This document shows positions 36,568 to 46,196 of a stretch of 64,000 nt of DNA, one piece after another. Numbering within the stretch: position 1 is the stretch's first letter; each line of letters starts with the position of its first letter. The notes under the pieces were generated by a model. The model saw only the letters and a program-made list of their open reading frames with translations. It was not told the origin of the DNA and made no database searches. A program made the position numbers and the translations under genes. This stretch comes from Algoriphagus kandeliae (GTDB taxonomy: Bacteria; Bacteroidota; Bacteroidia; Cytophagales; Cyclobacteriaceae). Location of the stretch: the NCBI RefSeq assembly GCF_004571135.1, contig NZ_SPSB01000006.1:1-64000 (forward strand), in the 5' to 3' direction.

Positions 36568-37775
36568 GAACGATTTGCTTTTACTTTCAGGTCCATCAGC
36601 CCTATCGGCTTAAGCCATATCGCTTTTTTGATATTGGAGACGATCATTATTACTGGGATGACTTTCTAAATCGAAGTGTCATGAGAAGGGTCGCACAAAA
36701 GTGCTATCTGCCAATGAATGCTCTTTTGTTAGAATTAATCGAAAGACATAAAGGAGCTTTCAAAGTGACTTTTTCTTTTTCCGGAACTTTTATGGACCAA
36801 ATGGAGGCCTATGCTCCTGATGTGTTGGAAAGTTTCCAACGATTAGTTGCCACAGGTCAGGTAGAAGTTCTCAGTGAGACCTATGGACATTCCTTAGCTT
36901 CTTTGAGGAGCAAGGAGGAATTTGCTAGAATGGTGGATCAGCACCGAGATAAAATCAAGCAATTGTTCAACGGTTATACTCCAAAAGTTTTTAGAAACAC
37001 CGAGTTGATCTATTCTGATAGAATCGGAGAAATGGTCCATGATATGGGCTATACTGGGATTTTGACAGAAGGTGCCAAGCACGTTTTGGGATGGAAGAGT
37101 CCCAACTTTGTCTATCAAAACAGCATTAGGCCAGAACTAAAAGTATTACTAAAGAATTTCCGTCTTTCGGATGATATCGCTTTCCGTTTTTCCAATAAGA
37201 CTTGGTCGGATTATCCATTGACGGTTGATAAGTTTATCAGTTGGGTAAATGCGATTCCAAAGTCTGAGCCTGTCTTAAATCTCTTTATGGACTATGAGAC
37301 TTTTGGGGAGCATCAGTGGAAGGAAACCGGGATTTTCGAATTCATGAGAGCTTTACCGGAAGCAGTTCTTTCTAAAACTGATTTTGGATTTTCTACTCCA
37401 TCGGAGGTATTGGGTCAGGTGGATGCAATTAGCCCAATTCATGTTCCGATACCGATCAGCTGGGCTGATGAAGAGCGTGATTTGACAGCTTGGTTGGGAA
37501 ATGATTTGCAGGATGAAGCATTTGATCGCCTATATGAATTGGAACAGACTGTTCGGCAGCTGGATGATCCGGATTTGATTCGGGACTGGAATTACCTGCA
37601 GACTTCGGATCACTTCTATTACATGTGTACCAAGTTCTTTTCTGATGGAGATATACACTCCTATTTTAGTCCTTATGATACGCCATACGATGCGTTTATC
37701 AATTATATGAATGTCCTGAGTGATTTTGTCCTCCGGATTAAGCAAAAGAAAAAAGAAGTAGAATCAGTCGAATAA
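36564..37775 (+). CDS. Glycoside hydrolase family 57 (alpha-amylase or 4-alpha-glucanotransferase)
   Basis: A 403-aa protein. GH57 motifs: FQVHQPYRL (start), SFSGTFMDQ, RNTELIYSD with the nucleophile Glu, and LFMDYETFGEHQ with the acid Asp. Residues 300-400 form the helical tail. The family contains amylases, glucanotransferases and branching enzymes; the short length and the RNTELIY variant fit the amylase-like subgroup that travels with debranching enzyme and GT4 genes in Bacteroidota. Last gene of the operon; its stop codon lies in the loop of its own terminator. Confidence 0.88.
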   Translation: MRTICFYFQVHQPYRLKPYRFFDIGDDHYYWDDFLNRSVMRRVAQKCYLPMNALLLELIERHKGAFKVTFSFSGTFMDQMEAYAPDVLESFQRLVATGQVEVLSETYGHSLASLRSKEEFARMVDQHRDKIKQLFNGYTPKVFRNTELIYSDRIGEMVHDMGYTGILTEGAKHVLGWKSPNFVYQNSIRPELKVLLKNFRLSDDIAFRFSNKTWSDYPLTVDKFISWVNAIPKSEPVLNLFMDYETFGEHQWKETGIFEFMRALPEAVLSKTDFGFSTPSEVLGQVDAISPIHVPIPISWADEERDLTAWLGNDLQDEAFDRLYELEQTVRQLDDPDLIRDWNYLQTSDHFYYMCTKFFSDGDIHSYFSPYDTPYDAFINYMNVLSDFVLRIKQKKKEVESVE

Positions 37776-37793
37776 CGGCTGATTCTTTTTTTT
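37760..37793 (+). terminator. Terminator of the alpha-glucan operon
   Basis: AGAATCAG and CTGATTCT pair; the loop holds the GH57 stop codon and a run of eight T follows. Confidence 0.88.
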
Positions 37794-38235
37794 ACCAGAT
37801 TCCGAATTGGGAGAAGTGGTGCTTGAAATGCTTTTGATGAAATCTTTCCCATTCTTCCTTATCTAACTCTCCTAGTACAGGATGCATCGTTTTAGCTGTA
37901 GGGTTTTGGTTAAAAAACTCTTCAAACTCTTCTAGGCTTTGAAGCAATTTGGTTTTGGCTGTTTCCAAATCTGGAAATCGTAAAGGCAATAATTTCCCTG
38001 GATCATTAGGGAATTTGATCTCTTTTGGAAAGTCCATCCCAGTTTCTAAAAGCATCCGTTTCATTTCTAACTGTTTTCTGTTTGGTTCGAAGAAAGGGAT
38101 TTTAATTCGGCTAGATGAAATCTTGACAGTTAGCGTAAGATGTTCCACCATATGTTGCGGAGTCATTCTTCCGAATTCAGGCTCTTGATCTGCTTGTAAT
38201 TTTTCTAGATTGGTTTTGGTTGAAATTGAATTCAT
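37792..38235 (-). CDS. DUF1569 / DinB-like protein
   Basis: A 147-aa protein. RMTPQHMVEHLTLTVK near residue 25 and the C-terminal MHPVLGELDKEEWERFHQKHFKHHFSQFGIW give the histidine pattern of the DinB/DUF1569 four-helix bundle, where three His usually bind a metal. Members include thiol-dependent transferases, but the role of this group is unknown. No signal peptide. It lies between the glucan operon terminator and nrdA, with a terminator on both sides, so it is probably monocistronic. Confidence 0.75.
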   Translation of the reverse strand: MNSISTKTNLEKLQADQEPEFGRMTPQHMVEHLTLTVKISSSRIKIPFFEPNRKQLEMKRMLLETGMDFPKEIKFPNDPGKLLPLRFPDLETAKTKLLQSLEEFEEFFNQNPTAKTMHPVLGELDKEEWERFHQKHFKHHFSQFGIW

Positions 38236-38262
38236 AAAATGAAAATTTGAATGCTATAGACT

Positions 38263-38294
38263 AAAAAAGCGCCCAGAACAACTAGGCGCTTTTT
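38263..38294 (-). terminator. Terminator of the nrdBA operon
   Basis: AAAAAAGCGCC and GGCGCTTTTT pair over an eleven-base loop; the A and T runs make it bidirectional. It is 23 bp past the nrdA stop. Confidence 0.88.
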
Positions 38295-38316
38295 CCAATT
38301 GACGAACTCTAAAATT

Positions 38317-40713
38317 TTAACTTCCGCACATTTCGCAGTCATCCGGATTGTCCAATGAACAAGCGATGGCTGCTTGCTTGTCTTTAAGTTCTTGAGCTGT
38401 AGGTGCTTCAGCTTCTTCTTTGTCCACCAAGGCACTCTTGTCCAAGGTGAATTTAATTGCTGAAGCAGCTGCTTGAGAGCGTAGGTAATACATGCCAGTT
38501 TTAAGACCTTTTTTCCAAGCGTAGAAGTGCATGGATGTCAATTTTCCAAAGTTTGGATCTTGCAAGAAGACGTTCATACTTTGAGATTGACAGATATAAG
38601 CTCCTCGGTCAGCTGCCATATCGATGATGACTTTCTGAGAAATCTCCCATACAGTTTTGTATAGGTCCTTGATGTTTTGAGGAACATTTGGAATATTTTG
38701 TACAGATCCATTTGCTGCAATCAATCTGTTTCTCATCGTATCATCCCAAAGGCCCAAGCTGATCAAATCTCTCATCAAGTGCTTGTTCACGACGATAAAT
38801 TCACCGGAAAGCGTTCTTCTTGTGTAAATATTGGAAGTGTATGGCTCGAAGCACTCATTATTTCCAAGGATTTGAGAAGTAGAAGCTGTCGGCATAGGAG
38901 CTACCAAGAGAGAGTTACGCAAACCGAACTTCTTCACTTTCTCTTTCAAATCTGACCAATTCCATCTTCCGGACTTTGGAGTTACTCCCCACATATCAAA
39001 CTGGAGGATTCCTTGGGAAGCTGGAGATCCTTCATAAGTTTCATAGGTACCTTCGATTTTAGCCAATTCCATGGAAGTTTCTACAGCTGCATAGTAGATG
39101 GTTTCAAAGATATCCTCGTTAAGACCTTTTGCCTCAGGAGAATCAAATGGCATTCGAAGCATCAAGAAGGCATCTGCAAGTCCTTGAACACCCAAACCAA
39201 TTGGTCTGTGTCGGAAGTTGGAGCGACGCGCTTCTTCTACCGGATAGTAGTTGACATCAATTACCTTGTTCAGGTTACGAGTTGCGACCTTGGTGATTTC
39301 ATAAAGTTTTTGATGGTCGAAATAGCTTTTGCCATCAGGTCCTGTTGTAACGAATTTTGGAAGGGCGATAGATGCCAAATTACAAACCGCTACTTCATCA
39401 GGAGAAGTGTACTCGATGATTTCAGTACAAAGGTTGGATGACTTAATGGTACCCAAGTTTTTCTGGTTGGATTTACCATTTGCTGCATCCTTATAAAGCA
39501 TGTAAGGGGTACCTGTTTCGATTTGAGATTCTAAGACTTCAAACCAAAGTTCCTGAGCTTTGATTGTCTCTCTAGCTCTGCCCTCACGCTCATACTTTTC
39601 ATACAATCTTTCGAATTCTTCTCCGTGGCAATCTGACAAGCCAGGAGCTTCATTAGGACAGAATAGGGACCAATTCTCGTTAGACTCGACGCGCTTCATA
39701 AATAAATCCGGAACCCAAAGCGCATAGAACAAATCACGGGCACGCATTTCTTCCTTACCATGATTTCTCTTAAGCTCCAAGAAATCCTTAATATCAGCAT
39801 GCCAAGGTTCCAAGTAGATAGCGAAAGATCCTTTTCGCTTTCCTCCGCCTTGATCCACGTAACGCGCTGTCATGTCGAAGTTACGGAGCATAGGTACAAT
39901 GCCATTTGACACTCCGTTAGTGCCTTTGATGTAGGAGCCTTTTGCCCGTACGTGATGGATAGAAAGACCAATACCCCCCGCAGACTGGGAAATTTTAGCA
40001 CACTGCTTCAGCGTATCGTAAATTCCGTCTATGCTGTCTTCTTTCATGGTAAGTAGGAAGCAAGAAGACAATTGAGGTTTTGGAGTACCTGCATTAAAGA
40101 GGGTAGGAGTCGCGTGTGTAAACCACTTCTCAGACAGTAAATTGTAAGTCTCAATTGCTGCATCAATGTCCTCCTTGTGGATTCCGACAGATACCCGCAT
40201 CAACATATGTTGCGGACGCTCAACCACTTTCCCGTCCAATTTTATAAGGTAACTTCTTTCTAAAGTTTTAAACCCAAAATAATCGTATCCGAAATCTCGC
40301 TTGTAATCGATTGCGGCGTCAAGACGCGCAGCATTTTTCTTTATAACTCCATACACTTCTGTATCCAAAAGCTGTGCATTTTCACCTGTTTTTGGATTTA
40401 CATAAGTGTAAAGCCGCTTCATCGTATTGGAGAAAGACTGGCTAGTAGTTTTATGTAAGTTGGAAATCGCAATGCGGGCTGCAAGAATGGCATAATCAGG
40501 ATGTTTGACTGTGAGTGACGCACAAACCTCAGCGGCTAGATTATCCAGCTCGGAGGTGGTTACTCCATCATACAATCCATCAATTACTTTCTTTGCAACT
40601 TCGATTGGTTGGATAAACTTCGGATCCAATCCATCGCAAAGGTTTTCAATTCGTGCTGTGATTTTGTCGAATCTTACCGATTCGCGTCTTCCATCTCTTT
40701 TTATTACTAGCAT
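38317..40713 (-). CDS. nrdA: Ribonucleoside-diphosphate reductase, alpha subunit (class Ia)
   Basis: A 798-aa catalytic subunit that reduces ribonucleoside diphosphates to deoxy forms. Residues 1-90 are an ATP-cone ([22 protein letters not shown]) for allosteric control. Active-site pieces are LSSCFLLTM (first Cys), NLCTEI (Asn, Cys, Glu), CNLAS (second Cys), and [12 protein letters not shown] (the Tyr-Tyr pair of the radical path). The C-terminus CEMCGS is the disulfide relay. The stretch [16 protein letters not shown] is close to the eukaryotic large subunit. It follows nrdB by 39 bp. Confidence 0.97.
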   Translation of the reverse strand: MLVIKRDGRRESVRFDKITARIENLCDGLDPKFIQPIEVAKKVIDGLYDGVTTSELDNLAAEVCASLTVKHPDYAILAARIAISNLHKTTSQSFSNTMKRLYTYVNPKTGENAQLLDTEVYGVIKKNAARLDAAIDYKRDFGYDYFGFKTLERSYLIKLDGKVVERPQHMLMRVSVGIHKEDIDAAIETYNLLSEKWFTHATPTLFNAGTPKPQLSSCFLLTMKEDSIDGIYDTLKQCAKISQSAGGIGLSIHHVRAKGSYIKGTNGVSNGIVPMLRNFDMTARYVDQGGGKRKGSFAIYLEPWHADIKDFLELKRNHGKEEMRARDLFYALWVPDLFMKRVESNENWSLFCPNEAPGLSDCHGEEFERLYEKYEREGRARETIKAQELWFEVLESQIETGTPYMLYKDAANGKSNQKNLGTIKSSNLCTEIIEYTSPDEVAVCNLASIALPKFVTTGPDGKSYFDHQKLYEITKVATRNLNKVIDVNYYPVEEARRSNFRHRPIGLGVQGLADAFLMLRMPFDSPEAKGLNEDIFETIYYAAVETSMELAKIEGTYETYEGSPASQGILQFDMWGVTPKSGRWNWSDLKEKVKKFGLRNSLLVAPMPTASTSQILGNNECFEPYTSNIYTRRTLSGEFIVVNKHLMRDLISLGLWDDTMRNRLIAANGSVQNIPNVPQNIKDLYKTVWEISQKVIIDMAADRGAYICQSQSMNVFLQDPNFGKLTSMHFYAWKKGLKTGMYYLRSQAAASAIKFTLDKSALVDKEEAEAPTAQELKDKQAAIACSLDNPDDCEMCGS

Positions 40714-40752
40714 AGTCGGATAAGGTTAAAGTGGTTGGGTTGAAAATTGATA

Positions 40753-41733
40753 TTAAAAGTCTTCTCCAAGAGAGAATCGTGGGGAATCTGATGCTTCGGT
40801 GGTTTTCATTACACCTGCCTTTTGGTAGTCACCAACTCGCTTCTCAAAGAAGTTGGTCTTTCCTTGTAGGGAGATCATATCCATGAAATCAAATGGGTTG
40901 GTGCTGTTCCAAATTTTTTCACAGCCAAGCTCAACCAATAGTCGGTCGGCCACAAACTCAATATATTGACACATCAAGTCAGCGTTCATTCCGATAAGAC
41001 GAACGGGCAAGGCATCGGTAACAAATTCTTTTTCGATTTCTACCGCGTCCAGAATGATTTCTCGTACTGTTTCTTTTGGAAGCGGGTTAACCACGTGCTT
41101 CGTGTAGAGGTGACAAGCAAAGTCGCAGTGAAGTCCTTCATCTCGTGAGATCAATTCATTTGAGAAAGTAAGTCCAGGCATCAATCCCCGCTTCTTCAAC
41201 CAGAAGATAGAGCAGAAGGAACCTGAGAAGAAAATACCTTCTACAGCCGCGAATGCAATTAGTCTTTCTTGGAAGCTGCCATTGTCAATCCATCGAAGTG
41301 CCCACTCAGCTTTTTTCTTCACGCAGTCGATGTGCTCGATTGCATTCAATAAGCGGTCCCGCTCTACCGGATCCTTTATATAAGTGTCAATCAACAAGCT
41401 GTACGTTTCAGAGTGGATATTCTCCATTGCAATCTGGAAGCCATAGAAAAACTTAGCTTCTGTATATTGTACTTCAGCTACGAAATGCTCTGCAAGATTT
41501 TCATTAACGATTCCATCACTTGCTGCAAAGAATGCTAATACGTGGGATATAAAGTGACGTTCACCATCATTGAGATTTTTCCAGTCAGTCAAATCTTGTC
41601 CCAAATCGATTTCTTCTGCAGTCCAAAAGCTAGCCTCAGCCTTTTTATAAAATTGCCAAATGTCAGGGTGCTGGATAGGGAATAAAACAAAGCGATTTTT
41701 GTTCTCTACTAAAATGGGTTCCTCTTGCATCAT
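40753..41733 (-). CDS. nrdB: Ribonucleoside-diphosphate reductase, beta subunit (class Ia)
   Basis: A 326-aa subunit that houses the diiron-tyrosyl radical. I start at 41733 ([15 protein letters not shown]), behind a GAGAG purine stretch; the frame is open to 41880 but those 49 residues have no family counterpart. [48 protein letters not shown] (Glu, His and, four residues on, the radical Tyr) and [19 protein letters not shown] match the eukaryotic small subunit almost word for word. The C-terminus LGEDF should dock on NrdA. First gene of the nrdBA operon. Confidence 0.97.
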   Translation of the reverse strand: MMQEEPILVENKNRFVLFPIQHPDIWQFYKKAEASFWTAEEIDLGQDLTDWKNLNDGERHFISHVLAFFAASDGIVNENLAEHFVAEVQYTEAKFFYGFQIAMENIHSETYSLLIDTYIKDPVERDRLLNAIEHIDCVKKKAEWALRWIDNGSFQERLIAFAAVEGIFFSGSFCSIFWLKKRGLMPGLTFSNELISRDEGLHCDFACHLYTKHVVNPLPKETVREIILDAVEIEKEFVTDALPVRLIGMNADLMCQYIEFVADRLLVELGCEKIWNSTNPFDFMDMISLQGKTNFFEKRVGDYQKAGVMKTTEASDSPRFSLGEDF

Positions 41734-42336
41734 TCTCTCGTTTTTATTTTTGGTAGAAATTATTTTCGGCTTAATAGATTGACTTATTGCTGGGGATAGA
41801 AAAGGCTGCCTTTTCAGAACAGCCTTGAACAAATATGTAAACCAAAAATCAGAAATAAAACCCCTAAAGAGCTGCTTCAAGTAAGATTTTGAATTAAGTT
41901 CAAAAAATATATAAATCTCAATAATTCAATTAATTATAGATCTTTAAATCATGTAAAAGTTTAAAAAAATACGCCATTTTAAGCCCTTGAAAGTTTTTTC
42001 AATTTTTTTCAAAAAATTTTTTTTAACTCAGTTCAAGCTAAAATTTGAACTCTGGTCAAAAACTATGATTGCCCTTGATATGGGTTTAAATGATTGGAAA
42101 TCAGCTATTAAAAGGATTTTATCGAATTTTAGAGACTTTTTTTGAGGTAGGTTTTGGTTTTTAAATTAAGATGTTTTAAACAATTTTAAGCATTCATTCC
42201 TTATCTACTCGAGGAGAGGAAATGAGAGTGTTAATTTTTTAAGCTTTAAATAGTTCGATTTTTAAAGGATGTTTTTTTGTTCAATAAGAGTTGCCTATAT
42301 TTGCACTCCGATTTTCTCAAAGAATCAATTTATAAC
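41734..42336. other. AT-rich intergenic region between nrdB and rplU, with three TTGAA/TTCAA inverted repeats
   Basis: No gene is convincing here. Three inverted repeats share the same half-site: TTTTGAA-N5-TTCAAAA at 41887-41905, TTGAAA-N4-TTTCAA at 41987-42002 and AGTTCAA-N8-TTGAACT at 42030-42051. They sit upstream of nrdB on its strand (150-320 bp before the start) and could be operators or simply AT-rich hairpins. The remainder up to the rplU promoter shows only A/T runs. Confidence 0.45.
42276..42303 (+). promoter_or_regulatory. Promoter of rplU-rpmA
   Basis: TTTG at 42276-42279 and TATATTTG at 42296-42303, spacer 16 bp. The -7 match is perfect. Transcription would begin near 42309, about 28 bp before the rplU ATG. 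Confidence 0.65.
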
Positions 42337-42648
42337 ATGTACGCAATTGTAAACATCGCTGGTAAGCAGTTCAAAGTAACTAAAGATCAGTCTATCTACG
42401 CTCCTAAATTGAACGTAGAAGCTGGCGCTTCCGTGGAATTTGACCAAGTACTATTGGCAGAAGCTGATGGGAATGTGTCAGTTGGTGCACCATTAGTAGC
42501 AGGTGCAAAGGTATCTGGCAAAGTGCTAGATCATGTAAAAGGTGATAAAGTGATTGTCTTCAAGAAGAAGCGAAGAAAAGGCTACAAGAAGAAGAATGGT
42601 CACAGACAAGACTTCACTAAATTGTTGATCGAAAATATTACACTATAA
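42337..42648 (+). CDS. rplU: 50S ribosomal protein L21
   Basis: A 103-aa protein read from ATG 42337 ([25 protein letters not shown]); the longer frame from 42277 crosses the promoter. The C-terminal [31 protein letters not shown] is the conserved rRNA-binding end of bL21. It is followed after 34 bp by rpmA, the usual partner, and both share the promoter upstream and the terminator downstream. Confidence 0.98.
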   Translation: MYAIVNIAGKQFKVTKDQSIYAPKLNVEAGASVEFDQVLLAEADGNVSVGAPLVAGAKVSGKVLDHVKGDKVIVFKKKRRKGYKKKNGHRQDFTKLLIENITL

Positions 42649-42682
42649 GTTTTCTCCAAGAAAACCATAAACGTATAAAACC

Positions 42683-42943
42683 ATGGCACACAAAAAAGGT
42701 GTAGGTAGTTCCAAAAACGGTAGAGAGTCCCATTCCAAACGATTGGGCGTTAAGAAATTTGGTGGTGAGCAAGTGATTGCTGGTAACATCATCGTAAGAC
42801 AAAGAGGTACTAAGCATCATCCGGGAAACAATGTAGGTCTAGGGAAAGATCATACTTTGTTCGCCTTGACTGACGGTGTTGTTTCCTTCAGAAAAAAACC
42901 TGATGGGAAATCCGTAGTCAGCGTTGTTCCTGCTGAAGCTTAA
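42683..42943 (+). CDS. rpmA: 50S ribosomal protein L27
   Basis: An 86-aa protein starting [24 protein letters not shown], the conserved bL27 N-terminus that reaches the peptidyl-transferase centre. The body [29 protein letters not shown] is typical. The start lacks the nine-residue cleavable leader seen in Firmicutes. Second gene of the rplU-rpmA operon. Confidence 0.98.
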   Translation: MAHKKGVGSSKNGRESHSKRLGVKKFGGEQVIAGNIIVRQRGTKHHPGNNVGLGKDHTLFALTDGVVSFRKKPDGKSVVSVVPAEA

Positions 42944-42963
42944 GGTTAATCGAACGTACTCAA

Positions 42964-42998
42964 GAGCCCCGTCTGTTTTCAGACGGGGCTTTTTTTTG
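42964..42998 (+). terminator. Terminator of rplU-rpmA
   Basis: AGCCCCGTCTG and CAGACGGGGCT form a perfect 11-bp stem on a TTTT loop, with eight T after it. Confidence 0.95.
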
Positions 42999-43094
42999 CC
43001 AAGCATTTTTTCGACCATTGATCATTTTTTTGTTAGGCATTCTATTTACATCAGCTAATTTTTTATCTTCAACAAACCACCAAATAAAAACCTT

Positions 43095-46000
43095 ATGAGA
43101 AGAAGAAATAATTGGGTGATATGGGTTTTTGGGATATTGACTTTATGGCTCTCTCCCAACTCATACTCTCAGGAAATTGCAGACCCCGAGGTATACAAGG
43201 CGCTGGAATGGCGTCTCGTTGGACCTTTTAGGGGTGGTCGATCTGATGCTGTTACAGGTGTGGCAGGCTCAGATCATACCTATTATTTTGGAAGCACCGG
43301 AGGAGGTGTTTGGAAGACAGTTGATTCAGGAAAAACTTGGAAGTCTGTCTCGGATGGATATTTCGGAGGCTCCATTGGATCAGTTGCTGTTGCTCAAAGT
43401 GACACCAGTGTAGTTTATGCTGGCGGAGGCGAGAAAACAGTCCGAGGTAATGTCTCTTTTGGATATGGTATTTGGAGAAGTTCCGATGCCGGAAAATCTT
43501 GGGAGCGTGCAGGTTTGGATAAATCCCGCTTTGTAGCAAGACTACGGATTCACCCAGAAAACCCAGATGTGGTTTATGCCGCCGTATTGGGAGATATTTT
43601 TAAGCCCGATCCAACTCGTGGTGTTTATAAAACGACTGACGGCGGAAAGAATTGGGAACAGGTTCTTTTTGTAAGTGATGTAGCAGGAGCGGTTGATTTG
43701 ATTTTGGATCCGAATAATCCGGATGTGGTTTATGCCACTACTTGGGAAATCAAGCGTACACCTTATTCTCTAGAAAGTGGAGGTCCTGGCTCGAAGATGT
43801 TTAAATCTACAGATGGAGGAAAGACTTGGGAAGATTTGACTACTAAGGAAGGCTTTCCGGAGGGAATCCTAGGAATTATGGGGATTTCGGTTTCTCCTTT
43901 GAATTCCAATCGACTTTATGCAATCATCGAAAATGAAAATGGAGGAGTTTATGTATCTATGGACGCTGGAGAATCCTGGAGTCGAACCAATGAGGACAGA
44001 AGCTTGCGTCAGCGTGCTTGGTACTATTCCAGAATTTACGCTGATCCACAGGATGAAGAAACAGTCTATGTGCTCAATGTGAGTTACCATAAATCAACTG
44101 ATGGTGGAAAGACCTTCAAAGGAGCCAATGCTCCTCATGGAGATCACCATGATCTTTGGATAGATCCAAACAACAATCAACGAATGGCTATTGCTGATGA
44201 CGGAGGTGCCCAAATATCTGAGGATGGAGGAGCTTCTTGGTCTACTTATATGAATCAGCCAACTTCTCAGTTTTACAGAGTCACTACAGATAATTCCTTC
44301 CCTTACAGAATTTATGGGGCTCAGCAGGATAACTCCACCGTTCGAATTCGTCATCGGATTGACGGGCGTGGAGGAATTACCGAAGAGCATTGGGAGCCTA
44401 CAGCAGGGGGAGAATCAGGTTGGATTGCACCAGATCCTGACAATAACGATATCGTGTATGGTGGGTCTTATGGAGGTTATTTGACTCGAGTAGATCATGA
44501 AAATGGTATTTCTCGCTCAGTAAATGTTTGGCCGGATAATCCAATGGGTCATGGAGCCGAAGACATGAAGTATCGATTCCAATGGAATTTCCCGATTTTC
44601 TTCTCTCCTCATGATTCTGACCTTCTGTACACCACAAGTAATAGATTCCATCGCTCAAGAGATGAAGGACAAAGTTGGGAGGTCTTTTCACCTGATTTGA
44701 CCAGAAATGATGCAAGTAAGCTGGGTCCATCTGGTGGACCTATTACCAAGGACAATACTTCCGTAGAATATTATGCAACGATTTTCACTGCAGCAGAATC
44801 GCCTGTTAAGCAAGGAGTAATTTGGGCTGGGTCGGATGATGGTTTGGTTCATGTAACCATCGATAATGGAGCAACTTGGCAAAATGTAACTCCTTCGGAT
44901 ATGCCGGAATGGCTTCAAATCAATAGTATCGAGGCAAGTCCTTATGATCCTGCAGAAGCGTATTTTGCTGCAACCGGATACAAGACAGGAAACTATGAAC
45001 CGTATCTGTATAAGACTAAGGATTATGGAAAAACCTGGACCAAGATTACTTCCGGAATCGATCCTGAGCATTTTACCCGGGTAATTCGTGCTGACCCTGT
45101 TATGCGTGGAATGCTCTATGCCGGAACTGAAACAGGCATGTATTATTCCAAAGATGACGGGGCAAGTTGGCATTCATTGCAGATGAATCTTCCCATTGTT
45201 CCGATCACGGATTTGACAATAAAGGAAAATAACCTGATCGCAGCCACCCAAGGACGAGCATTCTGGATTATTGACGATTTGACTGTCTTGCATCAAGCAG
45301 AACCTGGAATTGAAAATAAAGCTTTGCATTTGTTCAAGCCGCAGGATTCTTACCGAATTGATGGAATGAGCAGAAAGTCTACTACAGCCGGTACCAATCG
45401 TGCTGGTGGAGTTTTGGTTTATTACTTTATAAAAGAGAAGCCTCAGGACGAATTGAAAATCGAATTCTTAGATAATAAGGATAATGTATTGCGCACCTTC
45501 TCGACCAAAGGCTATAATGGCGATACCTTGAAAGTGAAGACAGGAAGTAATGAGTTCAACTGGAACCTGAGAGTAGAAGATGCTGAAGGGTTTGACGGTT
45601 TGATTATGTGGGCTGCAAACTTGAGAGGTCCAAAAGTGGTACCAGGAGATTACAAAGTTCGAATGACTTTGGACGGTCAGGCTCAAGAGCAAATGTTCAA
45701 AGTTCTAGCAGATCCACGTTATCCAAGTACTCAAGAAGATCTGGAGAAACAGTTTGAGTTCTTGATGAAGGTAAATCGAAAACTGACTGAAACACATCAG
45801 ACGATAAAGTTGATTCGACAATATCGAGCTGAATTAGACAGCATGGAAAATAAGCCAGCGAATCTGGAGGAAATCCAAGCTGAAATGAAGTCTATTGAAG
45901 AAACTCTTTATCAGACAAAAAACAGAAGTAACCAGGATCCACTCAATTTCCCTATCAGATTGAATAATAAGTTGGCACACCTTAATTCCATTGCTGGAAA

Positions 46001-46160
46001 TGGAGATTTCAAACCAACGGATCAGGCTGAGGAAGTTCGTATGGAACTGACCGAACAAATAGATGTACAATTGGCAAAATTCAAGCGCCTCGAGCAGGAG
46101 GAGATTTCGAAGATCCTCAATATCGATGAGCTGAGGACCAAATTGGATATCAAAAAATAA
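43095..46160 (+). CDS. Exported BNR/sortilin-like beta-propeller protein
   Basis: A 1021-aa exported protein (signal peptide ending near SYSQ, residue 25). From residue 35 to about 720 it holds repeated Asp-box blades of the type SxDGGKTW (for example TVDSGKTWKSV, SSDAGKSWERA, TTDGGKNWEQV, KSTDGGKTWED, SMDAGESWSR, SRDEGQSWEV, KDDGASWHS), forming one or two seven- to ten-bladed propellers like sortilin/VPS10 proteins. After that come a beta-sandwich region (about 730-880) and a helical, charged tail. Often called glycosyl hydrolase, but I see no glycosidase active site, so a binding or protein-processing role is equally likely. Monocistronic. Confidence 0.82.
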   Translation: MRRRNNWVIWVFGILTLWLSPNSYSQEIADPEVYKALEWRLVGPFRGGRSDAVTGVAGSDHTYYFGSTGGGVWKTVDSGKTWKSVSDGYFGGSIGSVAVAQSDTSVVYAGGGEKTVRGNVSFGYGIWRSSDAGKSWERAGLDKSRFVARLRIHPENPDVVYAAVLGDIFKPDPTRGVYKTTDGGKNWEQVLFVSDVAGAVDLILDPNNPDVVYATTWEIKRTPYSLESGGPGSKMFKSTDGGKTWEDLTTKEGFPEGILGIMGISVSPLNSNRLYAIIENENGGVYVSMDAGESWSRTNEDRSLRQRAWYYSRIYADPQDEETVYVLNVSYHKSTDGGKTFKGANAPHGDHHDLWIDPNNNQRMAIADDGGAQISEDGGASWSTYMNQPTSQFYRVTTDNSFPYRIYGAQQDNSTVRIRHRIDGRGGITEEHWEPTAGGESGWIAPDPDNNDIVYGGSYGGYLTRVDHENGISRSVNVWPDNPMGHGAEDMKYRFQWNFPIFFSPHDSDLLYTTSNRFHRSRDEGQSWEVFSPDLTRNDASKLGPSGGPITKDNTSVEYYATIFTAAESPVKQGVIWAGSDDGLVHVTIDNGATWQNVTPSDMPEWLQINSIEASPYDPAEAYFAATGYKTGNYEPYLYKTKDYGKTWTKITSGIDPEHFTRVIRADPVMRGMLYAGTETGMYYSKDDGASWHSLQMNLPIVPITDLTIKENNLIAATQGRAFWIIDDLTVLHQAEPGIENKALHLFKPQDSYRIDGMSRKSTTAGTNRAGGVLVYYFIKEKPQDELKIEFLDNKDNVLRTFSTKGYNGDTLKVKTGSNEFNWNLRVEDAEGFDGLIMWAANLRGPKVVPGDYKVRMTLDGQAQEQMFKVLADPRYPSTQEDLEKQFEFLMKVNRKLTETHQTIKLIRQYRAELDSMENKPANLEEIQAEMKSIEETLYQTKNRSNQDPLNFPIRLNNKLAHLNSIAGNGDFKPTDQAEEVRMELTEQIDVQLAKFKRLEQEEISKILNIDELRTKLDIKK

Positions 46161-46167
46161 AACCAAC

Positions 46168-46196
46168 CTCCCGGAGAAATCCGGGAGTTTTTTTTT
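46168..46196. terminator. Terminator of the BNR-repeat gene
   Basis: CTCCCGG and CCGGGAG pair over six bases, followed by nine T. It abuts the stop of the convergent rhomboid gene. Confidence 0.88.

Noticed and set aside
41734-41880. 49-residue N-terminal extension of NrdB
   Set aside because: It has no counterpart in NrdB proteins; the MMQEEP start behind a purine stretch gives normal length.
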